A stretch of 64,000 bases of DNA, from NCBI RefSeq assembly GCF_021401345.1, contig NZ_JACBGE010000009.1, positions 62,001 to 126,000 on the forward strand. Reading direction: 5' to 3'. The notes beneath the pieces were generated by a model. That model worked only from the letters and a program-made list of their open reading frames with translations. It made no database searches and had not been told where the DNA came from. Shown one piece after another: positions 26,449 to 33,938 of the stretch; the stretch's first letter is position 1, and the number at the start of each line of letters is the position of its first letter. Source of the DNA: Hydrogenophaga sp. NFH-34 (lineage in GTDB: Bacteria; Pseudomonadota; Gammaproteobacteria; Burkholderiales; Burkholderiaceae_C). The position numbers were made by a program, and so were the translations under genes.

Positions 26449-27339
26449 ATGATGGCCCCCCACTCCTCACCCGCCTCCGCGGCTGCGTCGGACCGTTCCG
26501 CCGCCACGAGGGCGCGGAAACGCTTCATGGGCCAGACGCGCGACAACCCCAAGACCGAATCGATACGGGCCATCTCGCGCGCCCTGCTGATCCTGCGCGT
26601 CATGAACGGGCAGCCCACATGGAGCCTGCACGATCTGCACCTGCAGACCGGCCTGCCCAAGTCCACCATCTTCCGCATCCTGCACACCTTGCAGCAGGAT
26701 GGCTACGTCAGCGTCGAAGGCAGCGCCGGGGTCTACCGGCTGACGGCCAAGATCCTGGAAATGAGCGGCGGCTACACCGACAAGTCGCTGCTGGTGGAAA
26801 TGGGCTCGGCTGCTGCGCTCAAGCTGACCAAGACCATCAAATGGCCGGTGGCCATCGGCGTGCTGGATGGCGACGCGATCGTGGTGCGCTATAGCGGCAT
26901 GCCCTACAGCCCCGTCGCCGCCCACGCCACCACGCTGGGCCAGCGGCTGGGCCTGACCACCACCGCCATGGGTCAGGCCTACCTGGCGTTCTGCCCCGAG
27001 GTCGAGCGCGAGATCCTGTTCGACATGCTGCGCATGCAGGGCGCCTCGAACGGCACCCACGTCCTGACGGACGAGGAGGCGCTGCTCCACACGCTGCGCA
27101 ACGTGCGCACGGCGGGCCATGCCGTGCGCCAGCCGAACGCGCTGCGCCGCACCGCCACGCTGGCCGTGCCCGTGCTGCACGGCGACGAGGTCGCTGGCCT
27201 GATGGGCATGACCACCTTCGGCTCGCTGATGACCGGGGCCACCATTGCCCAGTTTGCGCCCGTGCTCAAGGACGCCGCGCAGTCCCTGGGACAGGCCTAT
27301 TCCGAGCGCCTGGGCCAGTTGCGTTCGGGCCAGTCCTGA
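26449..27339 (+). CDS. IclR-family transcriptional regulator
   Basis: A 296-residue regulator. The winged helix reads SIRAISRALLILRVMN...SLHDLHLQTGLPKSTIFRILHTLQQDGYV, followed by an IclR effector domain with ATTLGQRLGLTTTAMGQAYLAFC and RTATLAVPVLHGDEVAGLMGM. The start is uncertain: ATG at 26449 gives 26 extra residues compared with ATG at 26527 (MGQTRDNPKTE), and neither has a clear ribosome binding site. Located between the dehydrogenase and aldolase genes, it is the natural regulator of the region, and three matching palindromes nearby support this. Confidence 0.9.
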   Translation: MMAPHSSPASAAASDRSAATRARKRFMGQTRDNPKTESIRAISRALLILRVMNGQPTWSLHDLHLQTGLPKSTIFRILHTLQQDGYVSVEGSAGVYRLTAKILEMSGGYTDKSLLVEMGSAAALKLTKTIKWPVAIGVLDGDAIVVRYSGMPYSPVAAHATTLGQRLGLTTTAMGQAYLAFCPEVEREILFDMLRMQGASNGTHVLTDEEALLHTLRNVRTAGHAVRQPNALRRTATLAVPVLHGDEVAGLMGMTTFGSLMTGATIAQFAPVLKDAAQSLGQAYSERLGQLRSGQS

Positions 27340-27345
27340 GCCGCC

Positions 27346-27362
27346 TTTCTGGCTGCCGGAAA
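27346..27362. promoter_or_regulatory. Candidate IclR operator, site C
   Basis: TTTCTGGCTGCCGGAAA is the best palindrome of the three related sites. It lies just after the IclR stop and 83 bases before the aldolase start, so it could control the aldolase gene. Confidence 0.45.
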
Positions 27363-27444
27363 GCGCCGCTGCGCGGGTTGCGCCACCAGCGAGGCCTTGC
27401 CAAGATCGGTGGTTTCTCCCCTTCAACCCGCTATCTGCCAGGCC

Positions 27445-28212
27445 ATGAAACAACGCGCCGACATCCGCGAGGGCTCCCTGGCCCTCGGCTCCTTCGTCAA
27501 GACCGACTCGGCCCAGATCACGGAAATCCTGGGCACCACCGACCTCGACTTCATCGTCGTGGACGCCGAACACGCCCCGTTCGACCGCCTGAGCCTGGAC
27601 CGCCACATGATGGCCGGCCGCGCCACCGGCATGCCCGTCTGGGTGCGCGTGCCCGACAAGCTCCCGGCCACCTTCCAGTCGGCGCTCGACCTCGGCGCTG
27701 CGGGTCTGGTGGTGCCGCGCGTGGACAACGCCGGGCAGGCCCGCCAGGTGGTCGCCCAGGCCAAGTTCCGCCATGGAGGCAGCCGGGGCTTCTCCATCTC
27801 GCCGCGCTTCGCAGGCTATGGCACCCTGAGCATGACGGCCGCCATCGACGCCGCCGACCGGACGCTGGTGATGTGCCAGATCGAAACCGCCGAAGGGCTG
27901 GCGCAGGTGGCCGCCATCGCGGCGACGCCGGGGGTCGACGGCCTGCTCATCGGGCGGGCCGACCTGGCGCTGTCGCTGGGGGTGGAGGACATCCGCGCGC
28001 CCATCGTCTCCGATGCCTGCGACCGCATCATCGAAGCCGCGCTCCAGGCCGGCATCGCCCCGGCCATGTTCGTGCCCAATCCGCAAGACGCGCAGGCCTT
28101 CCGGCGCCGCGGCGTGCGCTGCTTCGTGATCTCGTCCGACCAGTCCCTGCTGCGCGGCGCGGTGCAGCAGATGGCCCACCCCAGCCAGTGGGAGGCGCCG
28201 GCCGAACACTGA
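27445..28212 (+). CDS. HpcH/HpaI-family aldolase
   Basis: A 255-residue class II pyruvate aldolase-like protein. Diagnostic stretches are FIVVDAEHAPFDRL (general base region), WVRVPDKL, GLVVPRVDNAGQARQVV, CQIETAEGLAQV (metal-binding Glu) and LLIGRADLALSLG (metal-binding Asp). Such enzymes cleave 4-hydroxy-2-oxo acids to pyruvate or oxaloacetate and an aldehyde. This is the likely end step of the local pathway, linking it to central metabolism (inference). ATG at 27445 is used; an upstream TTG would add 16 residues. It is preceded by a palindrome shared with the divergent promoter. Confidence 0.86.
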   Translation: MKQRADIREGSLALGSFVKTDSAQITEILGTTDLDFIVVDAEHAPFDRLSLDRHMMAGRATGMPVWVRVPDKLPATFQSALDLGAAGLVVPRVDNAGQARQVVAQAKFRHGGSRGFSISPRFAGYGTLSMTAAIDAADRTLVMCQIETAEGLAQVAAIAATPGVDGLLIGRADLALSLGVEDIRAPIVSDACDRIIEAALQAGIAPAMFVPNPQDAQAFRRRGVRCFVISSDQSLLRGAVQQMAHPSQWEAPAEH

Positions 28213-28265
28213 GGCCGCGCCCGATTGGCCCTAGACTTGGTCGTCCCCACGAATCCCCGACGCCC

Positions 28266-28919
28266 ATGTCCCAGAGCCCGCCCATGACGCCGGCGCAGAT
28301 CGAGCAGTTCTTTGCCATCCTGCAGGCCGCGAACCCGCAACCCGTCACCGAGCTGGAATACACCAGCGTGTTCGAACTGCTGGCCGCGGTGCTGCTGTCG
28401 GCCCAGGCCACCGACGTGGGCGTCAACAAGGCCACGCGCAAGCTGTTCCCGGTGGCCAACACGCCACAGAAGATCCTGGCACTCGGGCTCGAAGGCCTGG
28501 AGTCCTACATCAAGACCATCGGGCTGTACCGCAGCAAGGCGAAACACCTGATGGCAACCTGCCGCATTCTGGTCGAGCGCCATGGTGGTGAGGTGCCCCG
28601 CACGCGCGAGGAACTCGAAGCCCTGCCCGGCGTGGGTCGCAAGACCGCCAACGTGGTGCTCAACGTGGCCTTCGGCGAACCGACCATGGCGGTGGACACG
28701 CACATCTTCCGCGTCGGCAACCGCACCGGCCTGGCGCCGGGCAAGACGCCGCTGGCGGTCGAGCACCAGCTGCTCAAGCGGATTCCCGCGAAGTACCTCG
28801 TCGATGCCCACCACTGGCTGATCCTGCACGGGCGCTACGTCTGCCAGGCGCGCAAGCCGCTGTGCGCGCAGTGCGCGGTGGCCGCCTGCTGCCGCTTTCC
28901 GGCCAAGACCCCGGCCTGA
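28266..28919 (+). CDS. nth: Endonuclease III
   Basis: A 217-residue DNA glycosylase/AP lyase for oxidised pyrimidines. The helix-hairpin-helix LPGVGRKTANVVLNVAFG, with catalytic Lys (GRKTAN) and the Asp of AVDTHIFRV, is complete. The C-terminal [4Fe-4S] loop has the spacing Cys-X6-Cys-X2-Cys-X5-Cys (starting at CQARKPLC). Length is normal. ATG at 28266 is used, with MTP at 28284 as an alternative. It is convergent with the cobC end, six bases away. Confidence 0.95.
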   Translation: MSQSPPMTPAQIEQFFAILQAANPQPVTELEYTSVFELLAAVLLSAQATDVGVNKATRKLFPVANTPQKILALGLEGLESYIKTIGLYRSKAKHLMATCRILVERHGGEVPRTREELEALPGVGRKTANVVLNVAFGEPTMAVDTHIFRVGNRTGLAPGKTPLAVEHQLLKRIPAKYLVDAHHWLILHGRYVCQARKPLCAQCAVAACCRFPAKTPA

Positions 28920-28925
28920 AGGCCG

Positions 28926-29489
28926 TCAAACCGTCAGCGCGAGCCAGCCACCGGGCGGCGGCGCCTGCCGGGGCCATTCGTGCGCGCCGGCAATGGTGCG
29001 CCGCCCCGGCTGGATCAGGTACTGCACCGCGCGGATGACCCCGGCGTGGGTCACCCACACCATCTCGGGCTGCTGCGTGGCCCGCGCGGCATCGAGCGCG
29101 GCGGCCACCCGGTCCAGCACCTGCTGGGTGCTCTCGCCGGACCGGTCACCGCCGACACGGTGGTGGGCAAAACCGGCCATCCAGTCCTCGAACTCGCTGC
29201 GCGGCAGGCTGTCCCAGGGGCGGAGTTCCCAGCCGCCAAAGTGCATTTCGTTCAGCCGGGCGTCGACCCGCGGATCGCCCAGGTCGGGCCGCAGGGCCTG
29301 CAGTGCCTGCGCCAGTTGCCGCGCGCGGCCCAGCGCCGACACCCACACGGGCACCCCGGGCGCCGGCAGGCTGGCGAACGCGATGGCGGCGCCCTGCGTG
29401 GGTTCGGCCAGGGCCGGCACGTCGCTGGCGCCGTAGCACAGGCCCGGCGGCAGGTCCACGGGGCCGTGGCGCAGCAGCCAGAGCCTCAT
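28926..29489 (-). CDS. cobC: Alpha-ribazole phosphatase (histidine phosphatase family)
   Basis: A 187-residue phosphoglycerate mutase-like phosphatase. The active-site motif is LWLLRHGPVDLP, with the second His in VWVTHAGVIRA. In the cobalamin pathway it removes the 5'-phosphate of alpha-ribazole phosphate or adenosylcobalamin phosphate. The start overlaps the cobS stop in ATGA. It is the last gene of the minus-strand cobalamin cluster. Confidence 0.88.
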   Translation of the reverse strand: MRLWLLRHGPVDLPPGLCYGASDVPALAEPTQGAAIAFASLPAPGVPVWVSALGRARQLAQALQALRPDLGDPRVDARLNEMHFGGWELRPWDSLPRSEFEDWMAGFAHHRVGGDRSGESTQQVLDRVAAALDAARATQQPEMVWVTHAGVIRAVQYLIQPGRRTIAGAHEWPRQAPPPGGWLALTV

Positions 29490-30307
29490 GCCGCCGCCCC
29501 CAGGCCAAGGACGAGCCCCAGGTAAAACCCGATTTCGGCCACCTGCTGGGTGGCGCCCAGGCCATCGCCGGTGAAGCCTTGCAGACGCCGCTGCAGCAGC
29601 CGCCAGACCAGGCCCCCGCCCAGCGCGGCGCCCAGCAGCGCCGCCGCCCAGGCCCCGTCCGGCAGCAGGTACAGCGCCAGCGGCACCACCGGCAGCCACC
29701 AGAGCACACCGACCACCACCGCGCCGTTGGCGATGCGGTCGGCCAGCGGCTTGGATTTGGAGCCGTCGCTCTCGCCCACATGGTCCAGCGTGCGGATCAC
29801 GAACAGTGGCAGCAGCCGCGACGTGACGTGCGCCGCCAGCAGCGCCACCGCCACGCGCAGCGCCCCTCCGGCCTGCGCCAGCAGCACCAGCAGCGCGAGC
29901 TTGGCCAGCAGCGCCAGCACCAGGGTCGCGGCGCCGTATGTGCCGATGCGCGAGTCCTTCATGATGGCCAGGGCGCGCTCGCGGTCGACACTGCCGCCCA
30001 GGCCGTCGGCGGTGTCGGCCAGACCGTCTTCGTGGAAGGCGCCGGTCAGCCAGAGGCCGAAGGCCGTGCTGAAGACCGCCGCTACCCAGAGCGCCGCCGG
30101 CTGCGCGGGCAGCGCACGCACCGCCCCCAGCCAGACCAGCGCCACGAGCGCGCCCACCACCCAGCCCACGCCCGGGAAATGGGCCGCGCTGGCGCGCAGC
30201 ATCGCGGGCGAGTAGCCGACCCACGCGGCCAGCCGCCCGGTCACGGGAATGCGGGTGAAGAACTGCAACGCCAGCAGGAAATGGCGCACGCCGCCGCGCT
30301 CGCTCAT
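29486..30307 (-). CDS. cobS: Adenosylcobinamide-GDP ribazoletransferase (cobalamin synthase)
   Basis: A 273-residue integral membrane enzyme that joins alpha-ribazole (phosphate) to AdoCbi-GDP. The signature FHEDGLADTADGLGGSVDRERALAIMKDSRIGTYGA contains the metal-binding acidic residues. About seven hydrophobic segments follow the family layout. ATG at 30307 (MSERGGVRHFLLALQFFTRIP) was chosen. It follows cobT with a seven-base gap and overlaps cobC by four bases. This is CobS in the Salmonella naming (CobV in Pseudomonas). Confidence 0.93.
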   Translation of the reverse strand: MSERGGVRHFLLALQFFTRIPVTGRLAAWVGYSPAMLRASAAHFPGVGWVVGALVALVWLGAVRALPAQPAALWVAAVFSTAFGLWLTGAFHEDGLADTADGLGGSVDRERALAIMKDSRIGTYGAATLVLALLAKLALLVLLAQAGGALRVAVALLAAHVTSRLLPLFVIRTLDHVGESDGSKSKPLADRIANGAVVVGVLWWLPVVPLALYLLPDGAWAAALLGAALGGGLVWRLLQRRLQGFTGDGLGATQQVAEIGFYLGLVLGLGAAA

Positions 30308-30314
30308 GCCCACC

Positions 30315-31382
30315 TCAAGCCTGGGCCGGCGCGGCGGCACTGGCGCCGTCTTGCCGCGAAACGCCGGCCGCTTCGAAGCTGGCCATCTCGCGCAGGATGG
30401 CGCAGGCGCTTGGCAGCAGCGGCCAGGCCAGCGCCGCCCCCGAACCTTCGCCCAGGCGCAGGCCGAGGTCGAGCAGGGGCTCGGCTTTCAGGTGGGCGAG
30501 CATGAGCGCGTGGCCGCGCTCGCCCGAGCGGTGCGCGAACACGCAGCGCTGCAGCACGGCGGGCCGGAGCTGGCTGGCCACCAGCACGGCCGAGGTGGCG
30601 ATGAAGCCGTCGACCACGATCACGCGGCGCTCGTGCGCGGCCTGCAGCACCGCACCGACCAGCGTGGCGATTTCGAAACCGCCCAGGGCCGCCAGCGCGG
30701 CCAGCGGCTCGGTGGCGTCGGCATGGCGCGCCAGCACCTGGCGCAGGATGCCAATCTTGCGTTGCACGGCCTCGGCGTCGAGCCCGGTGCCGGCACCGGT
30801 GGCGTCGGCGATGTCCAGACCGACCAGGCGCGCCAGCAGCAGCGATGCGGCCGAGGTGTTGCCGATGCCCATTTCGCCCAGCAGCAGCGCGTTGCCGGGC
30901 AGACCCTGCACCAGCGCCGCCCCGTTGGCCAGGGCCTGATCGCGCTGCGCCGCGCTCATGGCCGGGCCTTCCAGCGCATCGGCGGTGCCGGCACCGATCT
31001 TGCGGACCAGCAGGCCCGGGCGCTGCGCGAAGTGATGCCGCACCCCGCAGTCGACCACCGTCAGCCCGATGCCGTTCTGGCGCGCCAGCACGCTCACGGC
31101 CGCGCCGCCGGCCAGGAAGTTTTCCACCATCTGCCAGGTCACGTCGCTCGGGTAGGCCGAGACCCCCCGCGCCGCGAGGCCGTGGTCGCCGGCGAACACC
31201 ACCATCTGCGGGTCGTGCAGCACCGGCTGTTCGCTGCCGAGGATGAGGCCGATGCGCTGGGCCAGGCGCTCGATCTGGCCCAGGGAGCCGACAGGTTTGG
31301 TCTTGTTGTCCAGCCGGTGCTGCAGGCGCGCGGCCAGTTCGGGTTGGGCGATGTCGTCGATGACGGGAAGGGTGAATGGCAT
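30315..31382 (-). CDS. cobT: Nicotinate-nucleotide-dimethylbenzimidazole phosphoribosyltransferase
   Basis: A 355-residue enzyme that makes alpha-ribazole phosphate from the lower-ligand base and nicotinate mononucleotide. Motifs include LDNKTKPVGSLGQIERLA, VFAGDHGLAARGVSAYP, GEMGIGNTSAASLLLARL and the C-terminal LRLGEGSGAALAWPLL with the catalytic Glu. Salmonella CobT naming is used (CobU in Pseudomonas); it is not the cobaltochelatase subunit called CobT. No bluB is present in the window, so the base must come from elsewhere. Confidence 0.95.
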   Translation of the reverse strand: MPFTLPVIDDIAQPELAARLQHRLDNKTKPVGSLGQIERLAQRIGLILGSEQPVLHDPQMVVFAGDHGLAARGVSAYPSDVTWQMVENFLAGGAAVSVLARQNGIGLTVVDCGVRHHFAQRPGLLVRKIGAGTADALEGPAMSAAQRDQALANGAALVQGLPGNALLLGEMGIGNTSAASLLLARLVGLDIADATGAGTGLDAEAVQRKIGILRQVLARHADATEPLAALAALGGFEIATLVGAVLQAAHERRVIVVDGFIATSAVLVASQLRPAVLQRCVFAHRSGERGHALMLAHLKAEPLLDLGLRLGEGSGAALAWPLLPSACAILREMASFEAAGVSRQDGASAAAPAQA

Positions 31383-31386
31383 GGTG

Positions 31387-32949
31387 TCAGTCGGTGTGGA
31401 TGAGTCGGTCGAGCACGCCGGGTTCGGCGTGCCGTTCGAGAAAGTCGGCGAGACCGTCGAACACGGTCTCCAGGGTCGGCACGGTGGCGCCGAACAGGGC
31501 GCGCAGCACGGCCGGGTCTTCAAACAGCCCGTGCAGGTAGCAGCCGAACACATTGCCGGCCGCGTTCTGCCAGGCCAGGCCCGGCACGATTTCGCGCGCG
31601 ATGTCGCCCTTGGCGGCCATCGCCGGGTGCGGCGCGGTCTGGCCGTGGTGGATTTCGTAGCCAGCGGCGCTGACGCCCTTGAGCGCGGCCCAGGGCCCCA
31701 CCGCGTCGCCGAAGGTGATGCAGCTGCGGCGCACGGTCTTGTCGGCGTCGAAGGCCGTCACCAGCGGAAGCAGGCCCAGGCCGGGGGCGTTGCCGTCGAT
31801 GCCATGGGTATCGATCAGGGCCTCGCCCAGCACCTGCAGCCCGCCGCAGATGCCCAGCACCGCCCCGCCTTGCGCCGCGTGCGCGGCCACCGCCTGGTCC
31901 AGCCCCTGCGCGCGCAGCCAGGCCAGGTCGGCCGCGGTGGCCTTGGAGCCGGGCAGCACGATCCAGTCCGCGCCCACGCAGTCGGCCGGCGTGCGCGCCC
32001 AGACCAGGCGCACGCCCGGCACGTTCTTGAGCGGCTGGAATTCGTCGAGGTTGCTGATGCGCGGCCAGGCGATGACGGCGATGGTTTTCTTCACCGCGCC
32101 GGACGCCCGCGTTTTGTCGTCGAACACGCCGTCTTCTTCCGGCAGGCCGTGCTGCCACCACATCGGCAGCGTGGCGACCACCGGCACGCCGGTCAGGTCC
32201 CGCAGTATCTGGGGCGCGGGCGCGAGCAGGCTGGCGTCGCCGCGGAATTTGTTGAGCACGAAGCCCTGAATGAGCGCACGCTCGTCTTCGGGCAGCAGCG
32301 CCCAGGTGCCGTACAAATGGGCAAACGCGCCGCCGCGGTCGATGTCGGTGACCAGCAGGCAGCGCGCCTGCGCATGGCGCGCCACGCGCATGTTCACGAT
32401 GTCGCTGGCGTGCAGGTTGATTTCGGCCGGCGAGCCCGCGCCTTCGATCACCACCACGTCGTTGTCGGCGCGCAGCGCGTCCAGCGCCGCCACGATGTGC
32501 GGCCAGACCTTTTCGCTGCGGCCGCGCCAGGGCATGGCGCTGAGTTCGTGGTGGACCTCGCCCATCAGCACCACCTGGCTGCGGGTGTCGGCCTCGGGCT
32601 TGAGCAGCAGCGGGTTCATGCGGACCTCGGGCTCGGCTCGGGCGGCCAAGGCCTGGAAGTACTGCGCAGAACCAATTTCGGCCCCCACGCTCCGCCGCTG
32701 ACGCGGGTCGCTGCCCCCCGAGGGGGCTGATTCGGCTTGGGGCGGCCCGGCGCCGAATCCGTCGCCCTCCGCAGCATCCTCTTCGTTCGGTCTGCCAGCC
32801 ACCACCCTGGCGTTGTTGCTCATGTTCTGGGCCTTGAACGGCGCGACTTTCAACCCCTGGCGGGCATAGTGCCGGCACAGCGCCGTCGTCAGCCAGCTCT
32901 TGCCGGCGCCGCTCGTGGTGCCCAGCACCATCACGCAAACCGCGGTCAT
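31387..32949 (-). CDS. cobQ: Adenosylcobyric acid synthase with a 38-residue in-frame insertion
   Basis: A 520-residue glutamine-dependent amidase that adds amides at positions b, d, e and g of the corrin ring. It shows MVLGTTSGAGKSWLTTAL (P-loop-like), FKAQNMSNNARVV, the glutaminase Cys in LGICGGLQVLGE and the His in CYLHGLF. After VVAG (residue 52), about 38 residues (53-90) interrupt the motif that normally reads directly into EIGSAQYFQALAA. The insert is Gly/Pro/Ser-rich and is largely encoded by a dispersed 79-nt repeat (32681-32759). Without it the protein would be of usual length. Because the frame is kept, the enzyme may still work with a surface loop. The start overlaps the cobD stop (ATGA). 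Confidence 0.93.
   Translation of the reverse strand: MTAVCVMVLGTTSGAGKSWLTTALCRHYARQGLKVAPFKAQNMSNNARVVAGRPNEEDAAEGDGFGAGPPQAESAPSGGSDPRQRRSVGAEIGSAQYFQALAARAEPEVRMNPLLLKPEADTRSQVVLMGEVHHELSAMPWRGRSEKVWPHIVAALDALRADNDVVVIEGAGSPAEINLHASDIVNMRVARHAQARCLLVTDIDRGGAFAHLYGTWALLPEDERALIQGFVLNKFRGDASLLAPAPQILRDLTGVPVVATLPMWWQHGLPEEDGVFDDKTRASGAVKKTIAVIAWPRISNLDEFQPLKNVPGVRLVWARTPADCVGADWIVLPGSKATAADLAWLRAQGLDQAVAAHAAQGGAVLGICGGLQVLGEALIDTHGIDGNAPGLGLLPLVTAFDADKTVRRSCITFGDAVGPWAALKGVSAAGYEIHHGQTAPHPAMAAKGDIAREIVPGLAWQNAAGNVFGCYLHGLFEDPAVLRALFGATVPTLETVFDGLADFLERHAEPGVLDRLIHTD
32681..32759. repeat. Dispersed 79-nt repeat, copy 1, inside cobQ
   Basis: The reverse complement of this stretch matches 48359-48436 with five substitutions and one single-base gap over 79 bases. 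The core is a GC-rich near-palindrome, GCCCCCTCGGGGGGC. The rest of the repeat is CGGCGCCGGGCCGCCCCAAG on one side and GCGACCCGCG on the other. It is read in frame in cobQ. It resembles a REP-like mobile palindromic element (inference). Confidence 0.85.
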
Positions 32950-33938
32950 GGCGATGTCTCCAGTTTGAGGTCGTTCAAGGCCGCGTCCAGCGCCGCCAGG
33001 GCTTCGGGGCGCTGCGCACTCAGCCGCCACCAGCCCGGCAGGCCGAACGAGGTGGCGTCGCGCAGTTTGATGCCTTGCTCACGCAGGGCCACCGCGTTCA
33101 GCGCCTGCGGCGGCTGCGCGCAGCCGTAGGCGGTGTCGCTGGGCGCGAGGGTCCAGCCGTGGCGGGCCAGCGTGTGGCGCAGGGCTTGCGCCCAGGTGGC
33201 CAGCGTGTCGCGGCTGCGGGCGACCCAGGCCTGCACCCCGGGCTGCGCCCAGGCCCACAGCATGGCTTCCCCGTGGGCCCCGATGGGCCAGGACGCGGCC
33301 AGTGCGTCGAGCGCGGCGACGTCCGCCTGCGCACCCAGCGGCGCGATGGCGTAGGCCGCGCGCACGCCCGTCAGGCCCAGCGCCTTGTTGGGCGACCACA
33401 GTTGCCAGACGCGGTCGAGCTGCGCGGCGCTCAGGGCACTCTCGCCCCGCAGCCGCAGGGGCGCGTAGGCCCGGTCGAGCACGACGGTGCGCGGCCGCCC
33501 GGCCAGCACCGCGCGCAGGGCCTCGGGCGCTTCGCCCTGCCCCAGCGGGCTGCCGGGGTCGCACAACCAGGCCAGGCAGGCCTGCGCGGGCACATCCACC
33601 CGCCCCAGCCCCCAGGCCGTGGCGGCCTGCAGGTAGTCGCCGTAGGCGTGCGGTGGGGTCCAGACATGCCGGTCGCCCGCGCGCCAGCGCCAGGCCGTGA
33701 GCCGCTGGATGGCTTCGCTCGCGCTGGCTGCCAGCAGCACGCGCGCCGGGTCCACCGCGTGCAGGCCGGCGAGCGCGGCGCGCACGCGCGTGTAGGCCGG
33801 GTCGGGGTAAAACGCGGCGTCGGCACCCTGCACCGCCTGCAACGCCAAGGGGCACGGGCCGCAGGCGTTGGCGTTGCTGGAAAAGTCCCAGCGCGCGGCG
33901 CCCTGGGCATCGGCCCCGCCGTGAACACGGGCCGTCAT
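32946..33938 (-). CDS. cobD: Threonine-phosphate decarboxylase-like PLP enzyme
   Basis: A 330-residue fold-type I PLP enzyme that makes (R)-1-aminopropan-2-ol phosphate for the nucleotide loop. The sequence begins WDFSSNANACGPCPLALQAV and has YPDPAYTRVRAALAGL; the PLP lysine is in QLWSPNKALGLTGVRAAYA. The conserved N-terminal N-x-N-P of related enzymes reads N-A-N-A here. Salmonella CobD naming; Pseudomonas calls it CobC. It overlaps cbiB and cobQ by four bases each, so all three are coupled. Confidence 0.9.
   Translation of the reverse strand: MTARVHGGADAQGAARWDFSSNANACGPCPLALQAVQGADAAFYPDPAYTRVRAALAGLHAVDPARVLLAASASEAIQRLTAWRWRAGDRHVWTPPHAYGDYLQAATAWGLGRVDVPAQACLAWLCDPGSPLGQGEAPEALRAVLAGRPRTVVLDRAYAPLRLRGESALSAAQLDRVWQLWSPNKALGLTGVRAAYAIAPLGAQADVAALDALAASWPIGAHGEAMLWAWAQPGVQAWVARSRDTLATWAQALRHTLARHGWTLAPSDTAYGCAQPPQALNAVALREQGIKLRDATSFGLPGWWRLSAQRPEALAALDAALNDLKLETSP

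Noticed and set aside
32680..32793. Sequencing or assembly error in cobQ
   Set aside because: The extra sequence is 114 bases, keeps the frame and is mostly a repeat also found at 48359-48436, so a real insertion is more likely.
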